DNA of 21,113 nucleotides, taken from the NCBI GenBank assembly GCA_964524755.1, contig CAZGDR010000033.1, positions 1-21,113 of the forward strand. The letters run 5' to 3'. Both the position numbers and the translations under genes were made by a program. The notes below the pieces were generated by a model that saw only the letters and a program-made list of their open reading frames with translations, had not been told where the DNA came from and did not search any database. Every line of letters starts with the position of its first letter. Position 1 is the stretch's first letter. Below, piece by piece: positions 7,327-15,042 of this stretch. Origin of the DNA: JAQVOO01 sp964524755 (GTDB lineage Bacteria > Spirochaetota > Spirochaetia > Sphaerochaetales > Sphaerochaetaceae).

Positions 7327-8113
7327 CCCGTGCCTTCCTCAGTAACATAAGTTCTTGTAACGAGCGTGCATTTTGCACTGCTTGTCCTCGACGATGGTTA
7401 TTGAAATAGACCAAGACTGTTGAGGAGTTTGTGGCAAGAGCCCAAACACGCTCTGCGATTGCAACCAACTCCTTTTCTGTATAGAGGTAGTCATAACGTG
7501 AGGCAGCATCAGATCCCCACCAAGTCTCTTTATTTCTGCCATGGAGACGGAGATATGTTAAAGGTGCTGTAATGACATCCATGATTGGCGGGGCGCTCTG
7601 AATTGCTGGTAAATCCAACGCTACCAGGGTAACCTGGCGTTTCCTTAAGGCCTCAAGCGTGCGATTGTTATACCACTGTCCATTTCTGAATTCGACTGCC
7701 AGAGGGAGATTGGGAAGGAAACGAAGGAGGGCGTCGAGATAACGACGTTGCTCCGGTTCATAGTGGAAGGAGTAGGGGAATTGTAATAGAATAGCTTTCA
7801 GAACATCTGCTTCTAGCAGCGGAGTGATGGCGTGACAAAAAGTTCTTGCTGCCGTCCGCCATTCAGTAGTATTGATAGTATGAGTCAGTGATTCATGTGC
7901 TTTTATAGAAAAAAGTAAGGACTTGTTTTTTTCATGCATGGCTTGTAATTGGCTCGTTTCAGGCATTCTGTAATAGCTGAAATTCAATTCTACCGTTGGA
8001 AAAAGAGTACTATAATAGTCGAGATATAGCTCAGCTTTGGTCCCTTTAGGGTAGACGGGGCCAACCCATTCTGTGTAACTGTAACCTGATGTGCCAATCG
8101 AGATGTTCGTCAT
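7316..8113 (-). CDS. DUF72 (YecE-like) TIM-barrel protein, first gene of mutasome operon
   Basis: 265-residue complete member of the DUF72/YecE family, a TIM-barrel family without an established reaction. Visible hallmarks: the N-terminal IGTSGYSYTEWVGPVYP, YYSTLFPTVELNFSYYRMP, FSIKAHESLTH, EFRNGQWY, TYLRLHGR and the C-terminal YFNNHRRGQAVQNA. Many of these conserved polar and aromatic residues line the barrel mouth in such folds. The start ATG at 8113 is fixed by the family N-terminus; no ribosome-binding site precedes it. The gene overlaps imuB by 11 bases and therefore belongs to the same transcript as imuB and dnaE2. In classic cassettes imuA (RecA-like) takes this first position. A role in repair is an inference from this context only. 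Confidence 0.88.
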   Translation of the reverse strand: MTNISIGTSGYSYTEWVGPVYPKGTKAELYLDYYSTLFPTVELNFSYYRMPETSQLQAMHEKNKSLLFSIKAHESLTHTINTTEWRTAARTFCHAITPLLEADVLKAILLQFPYSFHYEPEQRRYLDALLRFLPNLPLAVEFRNGQWYNNRTLEALRKRQVTLVALDLPAIQSAPPIMDVITAPLTYLRLHGRNKETWWGSDAASRYDYLYTEKELVAIAERVWALATNSSTVLVYFNNHRRGQAVQNARSLQELMLLRKARDEA

Positions 8114-8119
8114 ACTTGA

Positions 8120-8148
8120 TTTATACTATACATATGTATAGTAATCAA
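8120..8148 (-). promoter_or_regulatory. Promoter of the DUF72-imuB-dnaE2 operon
   Basis: The minus strand reads TTGATT (8143-8148), a spacer of exactly 17 bases, then TATAAA (8120-8125). The first base of the start codon at 8113 lies seven bases after the -10 box, which is where transcription should begin, so the mRNA is predicted to be leaderless. This agrees with the absence of a Shine-Dalgarno sequence. Confidence 0.55.
8124..8143. promoter_or_regulatory. 20-bp perfect palindrome, candidate LexA-type operator
   Basis: TACTATACATATGTATAGTA is an exact palindrome. It fills the spacer of the operon promoter and touches both boxes. It matches the E. coli LexA consensus TACTGTATATATATACAGTA at 16 of 20 positions. 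Flanking arms CTTGATT (8115-8121) and AATCAAG (8143-8149) extend the dyad, with three extra bases on the left. The site lies between divergent genes and could also affect the plus-strand gene at 8205. The sequence shows the dyad and its position; the binding protein is an inference. Confidence 0.6.
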
Positions 8149-8204
8149 GAGTGAATTTTTACAAGAGGCTTGTGCAATGAAAGATTCAACGTAATACTAG
8201 GTAC

Positions 8205-9014
8205 ATGATGCATATTATCCTTTTAGCGGGAGGAGCAAGCCTCCGCTTATGGCCTTTTTCTGGTGAAGCACATGCTAAACAATTTATTAAGTTGTTAGAC
8301 AATGGAGCGGGCGGAAAGGAGTCGATGATTCAGCGGACATATCGTCAATTACAAACTGAATTCCCAGATGCGGATGTGCTCATAGCCACCAATAAGGAAC
8401 AAGAGAGACAAGTACGTGCTCAACTGGGATTGCATGCCGTTATTGTATGCGAACCTCAACGACGGGACACCTTCGCGGCTATCGCTTTATCTACAGCTTT
8501 TTTGTACACAAATAAGGGGCTCAAAGAAGACGATGTAGTAGTGGCACTACCCGTCGATGGGTATGTTGAACAAACTTATTTTTCAGTTGTACAGCGTATG
8601 GTTGATTTGGCAGCTTCAAAAGTTGCTAATTTACTCCTTATGGGAATACGAGCAGATAGACCTTCGAGCCATTTTGGATATATTGTGCCGACCTCTTTTC
8701 AAGGTGGATGGAGTACCGTTGAACGTTTTGTTGAAAAACCAACTGTGGAAATAGCTGAAAAACTCATTGAAATAGGGGCCTGCTGGAACGGTGGGGTATT
8801 TGCCTTTACCGTAGGGTTTCTGAGGGGGATAGTAGAAACTTTAGGGCAAGATTTTTCTTTTATTAACCTCTATAACGCTTATCCTACATTACCAAAGAAG
8901 AGCTTTGATTACGTTGTAGTTGAAAAAGAGAACTCTATTGCTATGGTGCAGTATAATGGGATGTGGAAAGATCTTGGAACTTGGGATATGCTCAACAGTG
9001 TTACCGAAGATTAA
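8205..9014 (+). CDS. Short mannose-1-phosphate guanylyltransferase-like nucleotidyltransferase
   Basis: 269-residue nucleotidyltransferase, most like GDP-mannose pyrophosphorylase (sugar-1-P + GTP to GDP-sugar + PPi, feeding surface glycans). Motifs: the nucleotide loop GGASLRLWPFS (9-19) and KQF (25-27), EPQRRDT (83-89, for EPxxRNT), metal Asp118 in LPVDGY, sugar-side FVEKP (175-179), WNGGVF (194-199) and the closing WKDLGTW. Typical ManC enzymes are 340-480 residues with a beta-helix or cupin tail; this one ends right after the catalytic domain. The loop also has Ser12 where Gly is usual and Ala for Pro before KQF, so the exact sugar is uncertain. The ribosome site is weak; a second ATG at 8208 is equally possible. 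It stands alone on the plus strand, divergent from the DUF72 operon. Confidence 0.75.
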   Translation: MMHIILLAGGASLRLWPFSGEAHAKQFIKLLDNGAGGKESMIQRTYRQLQTEFPDADVLIATNKEQERQVRAQLGLHAVIVCEPQRRDTFAAIALSTAFLYTNKGLKEDDVVVALPVDGYVEQTYFSVVQRMVDLAASKVANLLLMGIRADRPSSHFGYIVPTSFQGGWSTVERFVEKPTVEIAEKLIEIGACWNGGVFAFTVGFLRGIVETLGQDFSFINLYNAYPTLPKKSFDYVVVEKENSIAMVQYNGMWKDLGTWDMLNSVTED

Positions 9015-9131
9015 GGGGATGCGTTGTTATCCGCTGTTCTTTTTTCTCGTCGAATGCCATCCAAAATTGATATCTCGACTGTAGGTTGTTGAAAACGGTG
9101 TGTATTTTGTTGAAGTTTTATGGCAACCCTC

Positions 9132-9158
9132 TTGTCGAAATCGATAAAAGAATATAAA
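9132..9158 (+). promoter_or_regulatory. Candidate promoter for the RND efflux operon
   Basis: TTGTCG (9132-9137) and TATAAA (9153-9158) are separated by 15 bases, or 16 if the -35 is read one base earlier. The expected start is near 9165, inside a small palindrome, leaving a leader of about 50 bases. The spacing is shorter than ideal, so confidence is limited. The rest of the 204-base gap shows no gene. Confidence 0.3.
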
Positions 9159-9171
9159 TTCAATAATTGAA
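9159..9171. promoter_or_regulatory. Small palindrome at the RND operon start site
   Basis: TTCAATAATTGAA has perfect 6-base arms around one central base and follows the candidate -10 box directly, which is the usual place for a repressor operator. RND efflux operons are often controlled by TetR- or MarR-type repressors, but no regulator gene is adjacent here. The site is AT-rich and short, so chance is possible. Confidence 0.3.
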
Positions 9172-9218
9172 ATCATTACAAATAATTAATGTAGCTATGA
9201 AGGCTCAGGGGAGATAGT

Positions 9219-10307
9219 ATGGTTGGACAGCAACGAATTCTTGCAGCTCTTACACTAAGTGCAATTTTATTTTTAGGAATCTCTTGCACCAAACAAAATG
9301 AGACCAAGATGTACACAGAAGCTGTCTCAGCTGCTACCGATTATACGCAGATGGTGACTTCAGCGGTTCCTATCGAGATTGCTCCACTTCGCCCAACGGT
9401 GGTCGCTAATGGGGTAGTGCAGGGAAAGTATGAAGTTGTTGTCAAATCTCGGGTAGCTGGAACGATTGAAGCTATTTCTTTTGAGCTGGGCGAGGGTGTT
9501 GAAAAAGGTCAAGTTTTAATTTCTCTGAATGACGCTATCGCTGAACTAAACGTTCAACAACTAGAAAAACAAGTTGACGATAGTCTCAATGAAGTGAATG
9601 TCAATGATCAGCTCTATAACCGTGGAGCAATATCTCTCAGCCAACTAACCCAATCTAAAGCTCGGCTAGATGGACTTCAATCCCAACTTACCCGTACAAA
9701 GGAGACTCTGGATGATGCTGAGATAAGGGCACCAATTTCAGGACGGATTGCAGAGAAAACAGCGGGGTTAGTGGTAGGAGATACACTACAACCTGGCCAG
9801 GTTCTGGCTCGCATCATTGATCTACAAACATTGCGGGTACCGCTTGCTCTCGGGGCGTCACAGATTTTCCTTGTGCGTGAAGGCTCACAAGCTGAAATCA
9901 AGATTGCTACCCCTGAAGGCCCCATTGTTACCACAGGTGCCGTTTCAGCAATTAGCGCAGGTAGTGATGCTAAAACTGGGAGTTGGACTGTATTTGTTGA
10001 TTTTAAAAATCCACGTCCCGATATTATCAGAGCTGGTATTTCAGCCGACATAACCATTTTCAACGAGCAGGCTCCAGAGTATCCTGTGGTTCCTAATGCA
10101 GCAATGGTTAACCGCGAAGGGAAAACATATGTGTATCTTCTCAATGATGCTACTGCAAAATTAGTCGAAGTCGCTGTACTAGATCGCTATGGAGATCGCA
10201 CCGCGATTGAAAGTTTACAAGAACCCCTCAATTTGGCAGGAATGCAAGTATTGACGAGCGGGTTATCCCGAATTACCGACGGCTCCTCAGTCGTCACCCA
10301 ATATTGA
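9219..10307 (+). CDS. RND efflux periplasmic adaptor (membrane fusion) lipoprotein
   Basis: 362-residue HlyD/AcrA-type adaptor that bridges the inner-membrane RND pump and the outer-membrane channel. The N-terminus is a lipoprotein signal with lipobox LGIS-C23, so the mature protein should be lipid-anchored. Then come the first lipoyl half (about 75-105, VVKSRVAGTIEAISFELGEG), a short alpha-helical hairpin (about 110-160), the second lipoyl half (ETLDDAEIRAPISGRIAEKTAG), a beta-barrel, and the membrane-proximal domain ending in VLTSGLSRITDGSSVV. The hairpin is short compared with AcrA. The ATG at 9219 has AGGGGAG upstream. The pump gene follows after 17 bases. Substrate cannot be told from the sequence. 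Confidence 0.9.
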   Translation: MVGQQRILAALTLSAILFLGISCTKQNETKMYTEAVSAATDYTQMVTSAVPIEIAPLRPTVVANGVVQGKYEVVVKSRVAGTIEAISFELGEGVEKGQVLISLNDAIAELNVQQLEKQVDDSLNEVNVNDQLYNRGAISLSQLTQSKARLDGLQSQLTRTKETLDDAEIRAPISGRIAEKTAGLVVGDTLQPGQVLARIIDLQTLRVPLALGASQIFLVREGSQAEIKIATPEGPIVTTGAVSAISAGSDAKTGSWTVFVDFKNPRPDIIRAGISADITIFNEQAPEYPVVPNAAMVNREGKTYVYLLNDATAKLVEVAVLDRYGDRTAIESLQEPLNLAGMQVLTSGLSRITDGSSVVTQY

Positions 10308-10324
10308 TCGGCTGAGGAGATAGA

Positions 10325-13300
10325 ATGGACACTAACAATACAAGACATACGATTCCTCCTGGATTTAGTGTGGGCCGATTCTCGGTTACTAAGCCTGTTC
10401 TCGTCACCATCCTGATGATTACAATTTTAGCCCTAGGGATCTTCGCCTTGGTCCGGTTACCCCAAGAACAGTTTGCTGAAATTCCGTTCTATTGGGTCAA
10501 CATTATAGTTCCATACCCTGGAGCGAGTGCTGCTGACCTAGAGTCATCGGTAACTATTCCGGTTGAAAATGCGTTCCAAGGGATACAAAAACTTAAGGGA
10601 ATCTCTTCCACCACCAGCGAAGGACTCTCGGTCGTACGCGTCGAGTTTGACGATGGAATCTCGAACGATGAGTTTCAAACGCTTTATCAAGATGTCCAGA
10701 CACGCTTTGGGCAAGTGGCTTTACCCGCTGGAATTTTGGCTCCCATCATAGATGATTTTTCTTCGGCCGATTTTCTACCGGTAGTAGAAGTAGTAGTCAG
10801 TGGTAATTTGGCGTATGAACAACTCCGTGATGAGGCTTTGCAATTACGCAATAGGATTTTACGTGTGCAAGATGTATCTGATGTAGAAATCATAGGGCTC
10901 CCCGAGCGACAAATCCTCATTAATCTGGATCCTGTACAATTGGCTACCTTGGGGTTATCAATCAATGAAGTCGTGCGCGCCATTCAAGATCAGAACCAGG
11001 TAATACCTGGGGGAACTTTGAGAAATAGTTCGCGTGAATATCTACTGAGAACTTTAGGACAAATTGACTCAGTTGAGGCTATTGAAGATGTAATTGTGCG
11101 TCGTTCTACCTCCGGCCCTGGCACGGTGCGGGTTTTTGATGTTGCGACAGTGGTTGATGGGTTTGATCCTGATGGGTCAATTGCCCGATTTAATGGAGAT
11201 CCTTCCGTCTCCTTACGGGTGACTAAAGTACCCCGAGGGAGTTCTGTAGCGGTTGTTTCAGGAACACGTTCAATTGTAAATGATGCTATCAAAGAATTCC
11301 GTAACGGAGCTACGCTGACCTTATTTAACGACTCAACGGTACAAATAGCCTCAAGTCTCTCTGTTTTGACTACAAACGCACTCATGGGTTTAGTAATTCT
11401 AGTTGCCATCCTTTGGCTATTTATTGGTCTACGTAATGCGTTAATGACGGCTTTAGGTATTCCAGTAACTTTTGCACTTACCTTTATTGTATTAGACTTG
11501 CTCGGTGAGACCATTAATACAAATACTCTATTTGGGTTAGTGTTGGTGTTAGGTCTCGTTGTAGACCATGCTATTGTGATTATTGAGAACTCGTATCGGT
11601 TACAACAAGAGGGGTATTCACGCCACAATGCTGCGATAATCGGTACGAATCAGGTTGTATGGCCCGTTATTGCCGCAACGGCTACCACGATTGCAGCCTT
11701 CTTACCACTTATGATCCTTCCAGGGACCATTGGTAAATTCCTCCGTGTCATACCACTGACTGTGACGATTGCACTCCTCGCCTCTATGGGAGAAGCGTTA
11801 TTTTTTCTTCCTAGTCATTTTGCGGATTGGGGGAGAGATAAGCCTAGGAAATCAGGTAAAAAACAAGGAGCATGGTTCGAGTCAATAAAGCGAGTATATG
11901 GAAAGATCTTTGCCTTTCTTTACCGCTTCAAGAAAACCTTTTTACTGCTTTTCATCATTATTATGCTAGGGTCATTCTCGGTGGTAGCATTCCTTAAAAT
12001 AGATTTGTTTTCAGCTGAAGATTACAGTTATTTCAGTATTGACATTACCACCCCTAAAGGAACTTCCTTAAAGGGGACTGATACGGTTGTACGAGAGTTT
12101 GAAAAAGTGCTGTTGGCCAAGGTGGGAAATGGTGAAATACTCTCCATTAGTTCGAGTATCGGGGCTAAAGCAGGAGCTGGTACTGGCACTTCGGCTAATA
12201 GTGCCCAGATAACCGTTGATTTAGCTGAGCAAGATGCTGGTCGTAATCGTAGTATTGATACCATCATTGAAGAGATAAAGCGTGAAACATATTATATCTC
12301 CGGTGCGGAACAGGTCTTTTACCGCAAAGCCCAAAATGGACCACCAACTTCAGCTCCGCTTAGTTATCGTGTGTCGGGAGATGATTATACACAGCTCGTG
12401 GCCGCTTCTAAAGAGCTGATGGCGGTACTAGCAACTCAGGAAGGTGTCAACACTATTGAAAGCGATTATGAAGAGGGGCGACCAGAATTAAAGATTCGCC
12501 TCATGCCTAACCAAGCAAGTGCCTTAGGAGTTGATGTTTCAACCTTAGGGACTTTTGTCAGAGCCCGTTTTGAGGGATTACCCGTAGGGACATTCTTTGC
12601 TAACAATGAAGAGATAGCTATTGTGGCTCGCTTTGATTATCAGAGAAGTGCTACTATTGCCGATTTAGAACAATCGATGATTCCCACTAACGATGGCCGT
12701 TTAGTTCCATTTTCAAGTGTGGCCAGAATTGAACTTAGCTCATCGGTTGGTTCAATCCGCCGAGTTGATGGTAAACGTGAAGTGACTGTTACCGCTGAAG
12801 CTGGGGTGGAGGTTGATTTACAGGTTATAGATGCAACAATAACCAACTATTGGAAAACCTCTATGGAAGATCGTTATCAAGATGTCACCTATGGGACCGG
12901 CGGTGAATTCAGTGAATTCTCTACGCTCCTCGTCGATATCCTGCGGGTGTTTGTATTAGGTATATTCCTAATTTATCTTATACTCGGAGCGCAGTTTAAT
13001 AGTTACAGTCAACCATTTCTTATTTTGATATCGGTTCCATTTGCTTTTGTGGGGGTGGTCTTGTACCTATTCTTCTCGGGGACTCCTTTTTCGACCACTG
13101 TTATTTATGCTGGAGTTGCTTTGGCCGGTATAGCAGTCAATGATGCGATTGTGTTAATCAGTTTCATCAATGAATTGCGTGCTGACGGTGTGCCGGTAGG
13201 AGAAGCGATTACAGAAACGGTACAAAGTCGTATGCGCCCTATCCTTTTAACTTCGTTGACTACTATCGGTGGATTGTTTCCCACTGCGATTGGCCTTGGA

Positions 13301-13444
13301 GGAACCTCGGTAGTCTGGGGGCCAATGGCCAGTACCATTATGTTCGGACTTTTATTTTCGACTATGAGTGCTCTCTTTATTATCCCATTATTGTATGGGC
13401 TCCTCTATGATCGTAAACCTAAAAATGAGCGAGGGTCGGTATGA
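10325..13444 (+). CDS. RND-family efflux pump, AcrB-like inner-membrane transporter
   Basis: 1039-residue proton-driven transporter with the typical duplicated layout: TM1 (about 22-44), a first periplasmic loop, TM2-6 (about 345-500), TM7, a second periplasmic loop, and TM8-12 (about 870-1025). Family motifs include IPFYWVNIIVPYPGASAADLE at the first porter domain. TM4 reads GLVVD414-H415-AIVIIEN, where AcrB has two aspartates, so the second is His. TM10 reads GIAVN939-D940-AIVLI, where AcrB has Lys-Asn. At least one TM4 aspartate of the proton relay is kept, and an acidic residue is present in TM10. GAGGAGA precedes the ATG. The end overlaps the channel gene by four bases (ATGA). Hydrophobic/amphiphilic drug-type rather than metal-type export is the likelier call, with low certainty. 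Confidence 0.92.
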   Translation: MDTNNTRHTIPPGFSVGRFSVTKPVLVTILMITILALGIFALVRLPQEQFAEIPFYWVNIIVPYPGASAADLESSVTIPVENAFQGIQKLKGISSTTSEGLSVVRVEFDDGISNDEFQTLYQDVQTRFGQVALPAGILAPIIDDFSSADFLPVVEVVVSGNLAYEQLRDEALQLRNRILRVQDVSDVEIIGLPERQILINLDPVQLATLGLSINEVVRAIQDQNQVIPGGTLRNSSREYLLRTLGQIDSVEAIEDVIVRRSTSGPGTVRVFDVATVVDGFDPDGSIARFNGDPSVSLRVTKVPRGSSVAVVSGTRSIVNDAIKEFRNGATLTLFNDSTVQIASSLSVLTTNALMGLVILVAILWLFIGLRNALMTALGIPVTFALTFIVLDLLGETINTNTLFGLVLVLGLVVDHAIVIIENSYRLQQEGYSRHNAAIIGTNQVVWPVIAATATTIAAFLPLMILPGTIGKFLRVIPLTVTIALLASMGEALFFLPSHFADWGRDKPRKSGKKQGAWFESIKRVYGKIFAFLYRFKKTFLLLFIIIMLGSFSVVAFLKIDLFSAEDYSYFSIDITTPKGTSLKGTDTVVREFEKVLLAKVGNGEILSISSSIGAKAGAGTGTSANSAQITVDLAEQDAGRNRSIDTIIEEIKRETYYISGAEQVFYRKAQNGPPTSAPLSYRVSGDDYTQLVAASKELMAVLATQEGVNTIESDYEEGRPELKIRLMPNQASALGVDVSTLGTFVRARFEGLPVGTFFANNEEIAIVARFDYQRSATIADLEQSMIPTNDGRLVPFSSVARIELSSSVGSIRRVDGKREVTVTAEAGVEVDLQVIDATITNYWKTSMEDRYQDVTYGTGGEFSEFSTLLVDILRVFVLGIFLIYLILGAQFNSYSQPFLILISVPFAFVGVVLYLFFSGTPFSTTVIYAGVALAGIAVNDAIVLISFINELRADGVPVGEAITETVQSRMRPILLTSLTTIGGLFPTAIGLGGTSVVWGPMASTIMFGLLFSTMSALFIIPLLYGLLYDRKPKNERGSV

Positions 13445-15042
13445 ACCTGAAATTTTGGTGGATTGTATGGTTTCTCATATGTCTTATCTGCATGCCTCTA
13501 GGGGCAAGTGAGGTTGCCTTTTCCTATCCTGATGTGACTGAGACAACCGCTTTCACCCATAACACAGAGCGCTCTTTTGCGTATGATGTGGTTGCCGAAT
13601 TTGTTAAACAATGGCAATCAGAAGGAAAAAGTGACCGTTTGGCACTCCTGAGAAACCTAGATACCCATAACACATTGGTGGGTACGTTGAAATCAATCTC
13701 ACGTATGCAGACAGCACAATTAGAACAATTGCGCCGACAGGCTCGTCCAGTCTTCTCGATTCCCAACGATCCCTCGAATCCTTTGTATAGTTTTCGCCTC
13801 ATGACAACACCCTCCTTTTCCCCTCCTGCAGGTATGGTTGATAAAAGTTCGCTCACTCATCAGTTTGGCTTGAATTTTAATGTTGCCCAAAAATTACCAA
13901 CGGCCGGGTCTCTCAATGTAACGCTCAAGCATGGCCTTTCAGTTGTCAGTGAGGAGAGTGGCCCTTGGACATGGAAGCAATCGCCTTCGGTTGCACTTAC
14001 TTTCCAACAGCCGTTGGGTCTAGGGGAACGTCTCGTAGATACTGCCTATAGGTACAAGGTTGAAGAGAAGCAGATGCTCCAACGCACCTCAGCTCTTGAA
14101 GCAGTAGAGCAAACTCGTCAGCAAGTATACCTCCAAACCCTCACATTGTTGAGTAGACGGCAAGCCTTGTTAGAAAACAAGTGGATAAGTGGACAACAAG
14201 CTCTTTTAGCTGATAGGGCATTACTCGATACCCAGTTAGACTTAGATTCGGGTAGAGTGAGTCGTAATCAACTCATACGACAACAAGCTGCTTTTGAGCA
14301 ACGGATAATCCAGATGACTGAGCTGGATCGCGAAATAGAGAGGGTCAATGCTACGTTAGAGACGCTAGTGGGAGAGGCAACGGCTGACCTCCCCTTAATC
14401 GATGTAAAAGCAATTGAAAGTCTTGCTACCTATAAAGATGAAGAAACCTTAGTTACGATGGCCTTGCTAGTCGACGGTGACTATAAAGAAGCCCATCGCG
14501 ATTTACAACTGGCCCAAATCGATAGAAGCTTAGGTACCCCCTCTGATGCTCCGATGTTCTCTATATCTGTCCAGTACTCACCCTATTACACCCCTACAAG
14601 GGGGAATGGGTTGTTGGAATCGTTCGATGAGCTGTTTTCAACCGGTGATCCGACCGTGAGCGTATCGGTTGGTTTTATGGCTCAGGATCTGTTTCGTGGT
14701 ACGAATACAATGACCAAAATCTTAATTGATGAGCAACTCCTTCAGGCTTCATTACGTCAAGAGGAGGCTGTACAAGCAATCTCACAGAAGAGCTCGGATT
14801 ACTTGGTACGTATCGATCAAGAATTTGCCTCTCTCGCCTTACTCATCGATGATTATGATTTTGTGTTACATGAGTTAGAAAATGTTCACATCCAATTTGC
14901 TGGTGGGCTCGTGCAAGAAGAGCGTATCCGCCACGCGGAACTTGATGTGTATACTAAAGCTTTTGCTGTTTTACAAAAACTACGCACCATGACTCTGCTC
15001 GCTGTAGAACTCGAGCTCTTTACAGGTACCTTGCGTCTTTAA
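13441..15042 (+). CDS. TolC-like outer-membrane efflux channel
   Basis: 533-residue outer-membrane efflux protein, third gene of the RND operon. It starts with a signal peptide (hydrophobic stretch residues 5-20, likely cleavage after LGA22). It then shows the duplicated pattern of the family: beta-strand segments such as HQFGLNFNVAQKLPTAGSLNVTL, long amphipathic helices rich in Gln, Glu, Leu and Arg (about 190-320 and 430-510), and a second strand pair (FSISVQYSPYY, VSVSVGFMAQDLF). The ATG overlaps the pump stop as ATGA, so translation is coupled. It is longer than E. coli TolC (~490) because of an N-terminal extension of about 90 residues before the first strand. Its stop codon interlocks with the stop of the convergent hydA gene. 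Confidence 0.85.
   Translation: MNLKFWWIVWFLICLICMPLGASEVAFSYPDVTETTAFTHNTERSFAYDVVAEFVKQWQSEGKSDRLALLRNLDTHNTLVGTLKSISRMQTAQLEQLRRQARPVFSIPNDPSNPLYSFRLMTTPSFSPPAGMVDKSSLTHQFGLNFNVAQKLPTAGSLNVTLKHGLSVVSEESGPWTWKQSPSVALTFQQPLGLGERLVDTAYRYKVEEKQMLQRTSALEAVEQTRQQVYLQTLTLLSRRQALLENKWISGQQALLADRALLDTQLDLDSGRVSRNQLIRQQAAFEQRIIQMTELDREIERVNATLETLVGEATADLPLIDVKAIESLATYKDEETLVTMALLVDGDYKEAHRDLQLAQIDRSLGTPSDAPMFSISVQYSPYYTPTRGNGLLESFDELFSTGDPTVSVSVGFMAQDLFRGTNTMTKILIDEQLLQASLRQEEAVQAISQKSSDYLVRIDQEFASLALLIDDYDFVLHELENVHIQFAGGLVQEERIRHAELDVYTKAFAVLQKLRTMTLLAVELELFTGTLRL

Noticed and set aside
9015..9050. Possible intrinsic terminator after the nucleotidyltransferase (GGAT/ATCC stem before a T-run)
   Set aside because: The stem has only four pairs, and the T-run starts seven bases after it.
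9015..9095. Read-through extension of the nucleotidyltransferase past its TAA
   Set aside because: The frame after the stop runs about 27 codons but shows no resemblance to a ManC C-terminal domain, so a recent nonsense truncation is not supported.
10990..11628. Long open frame antisense to the RND pump gene (212 codons)
   Set aside because: The opposite strand carries an unmistakable AcrB-like protein; the antisense frame has no recognisable motif and reflects codon bias. The same holds for the antisense frame at 9677-10144.
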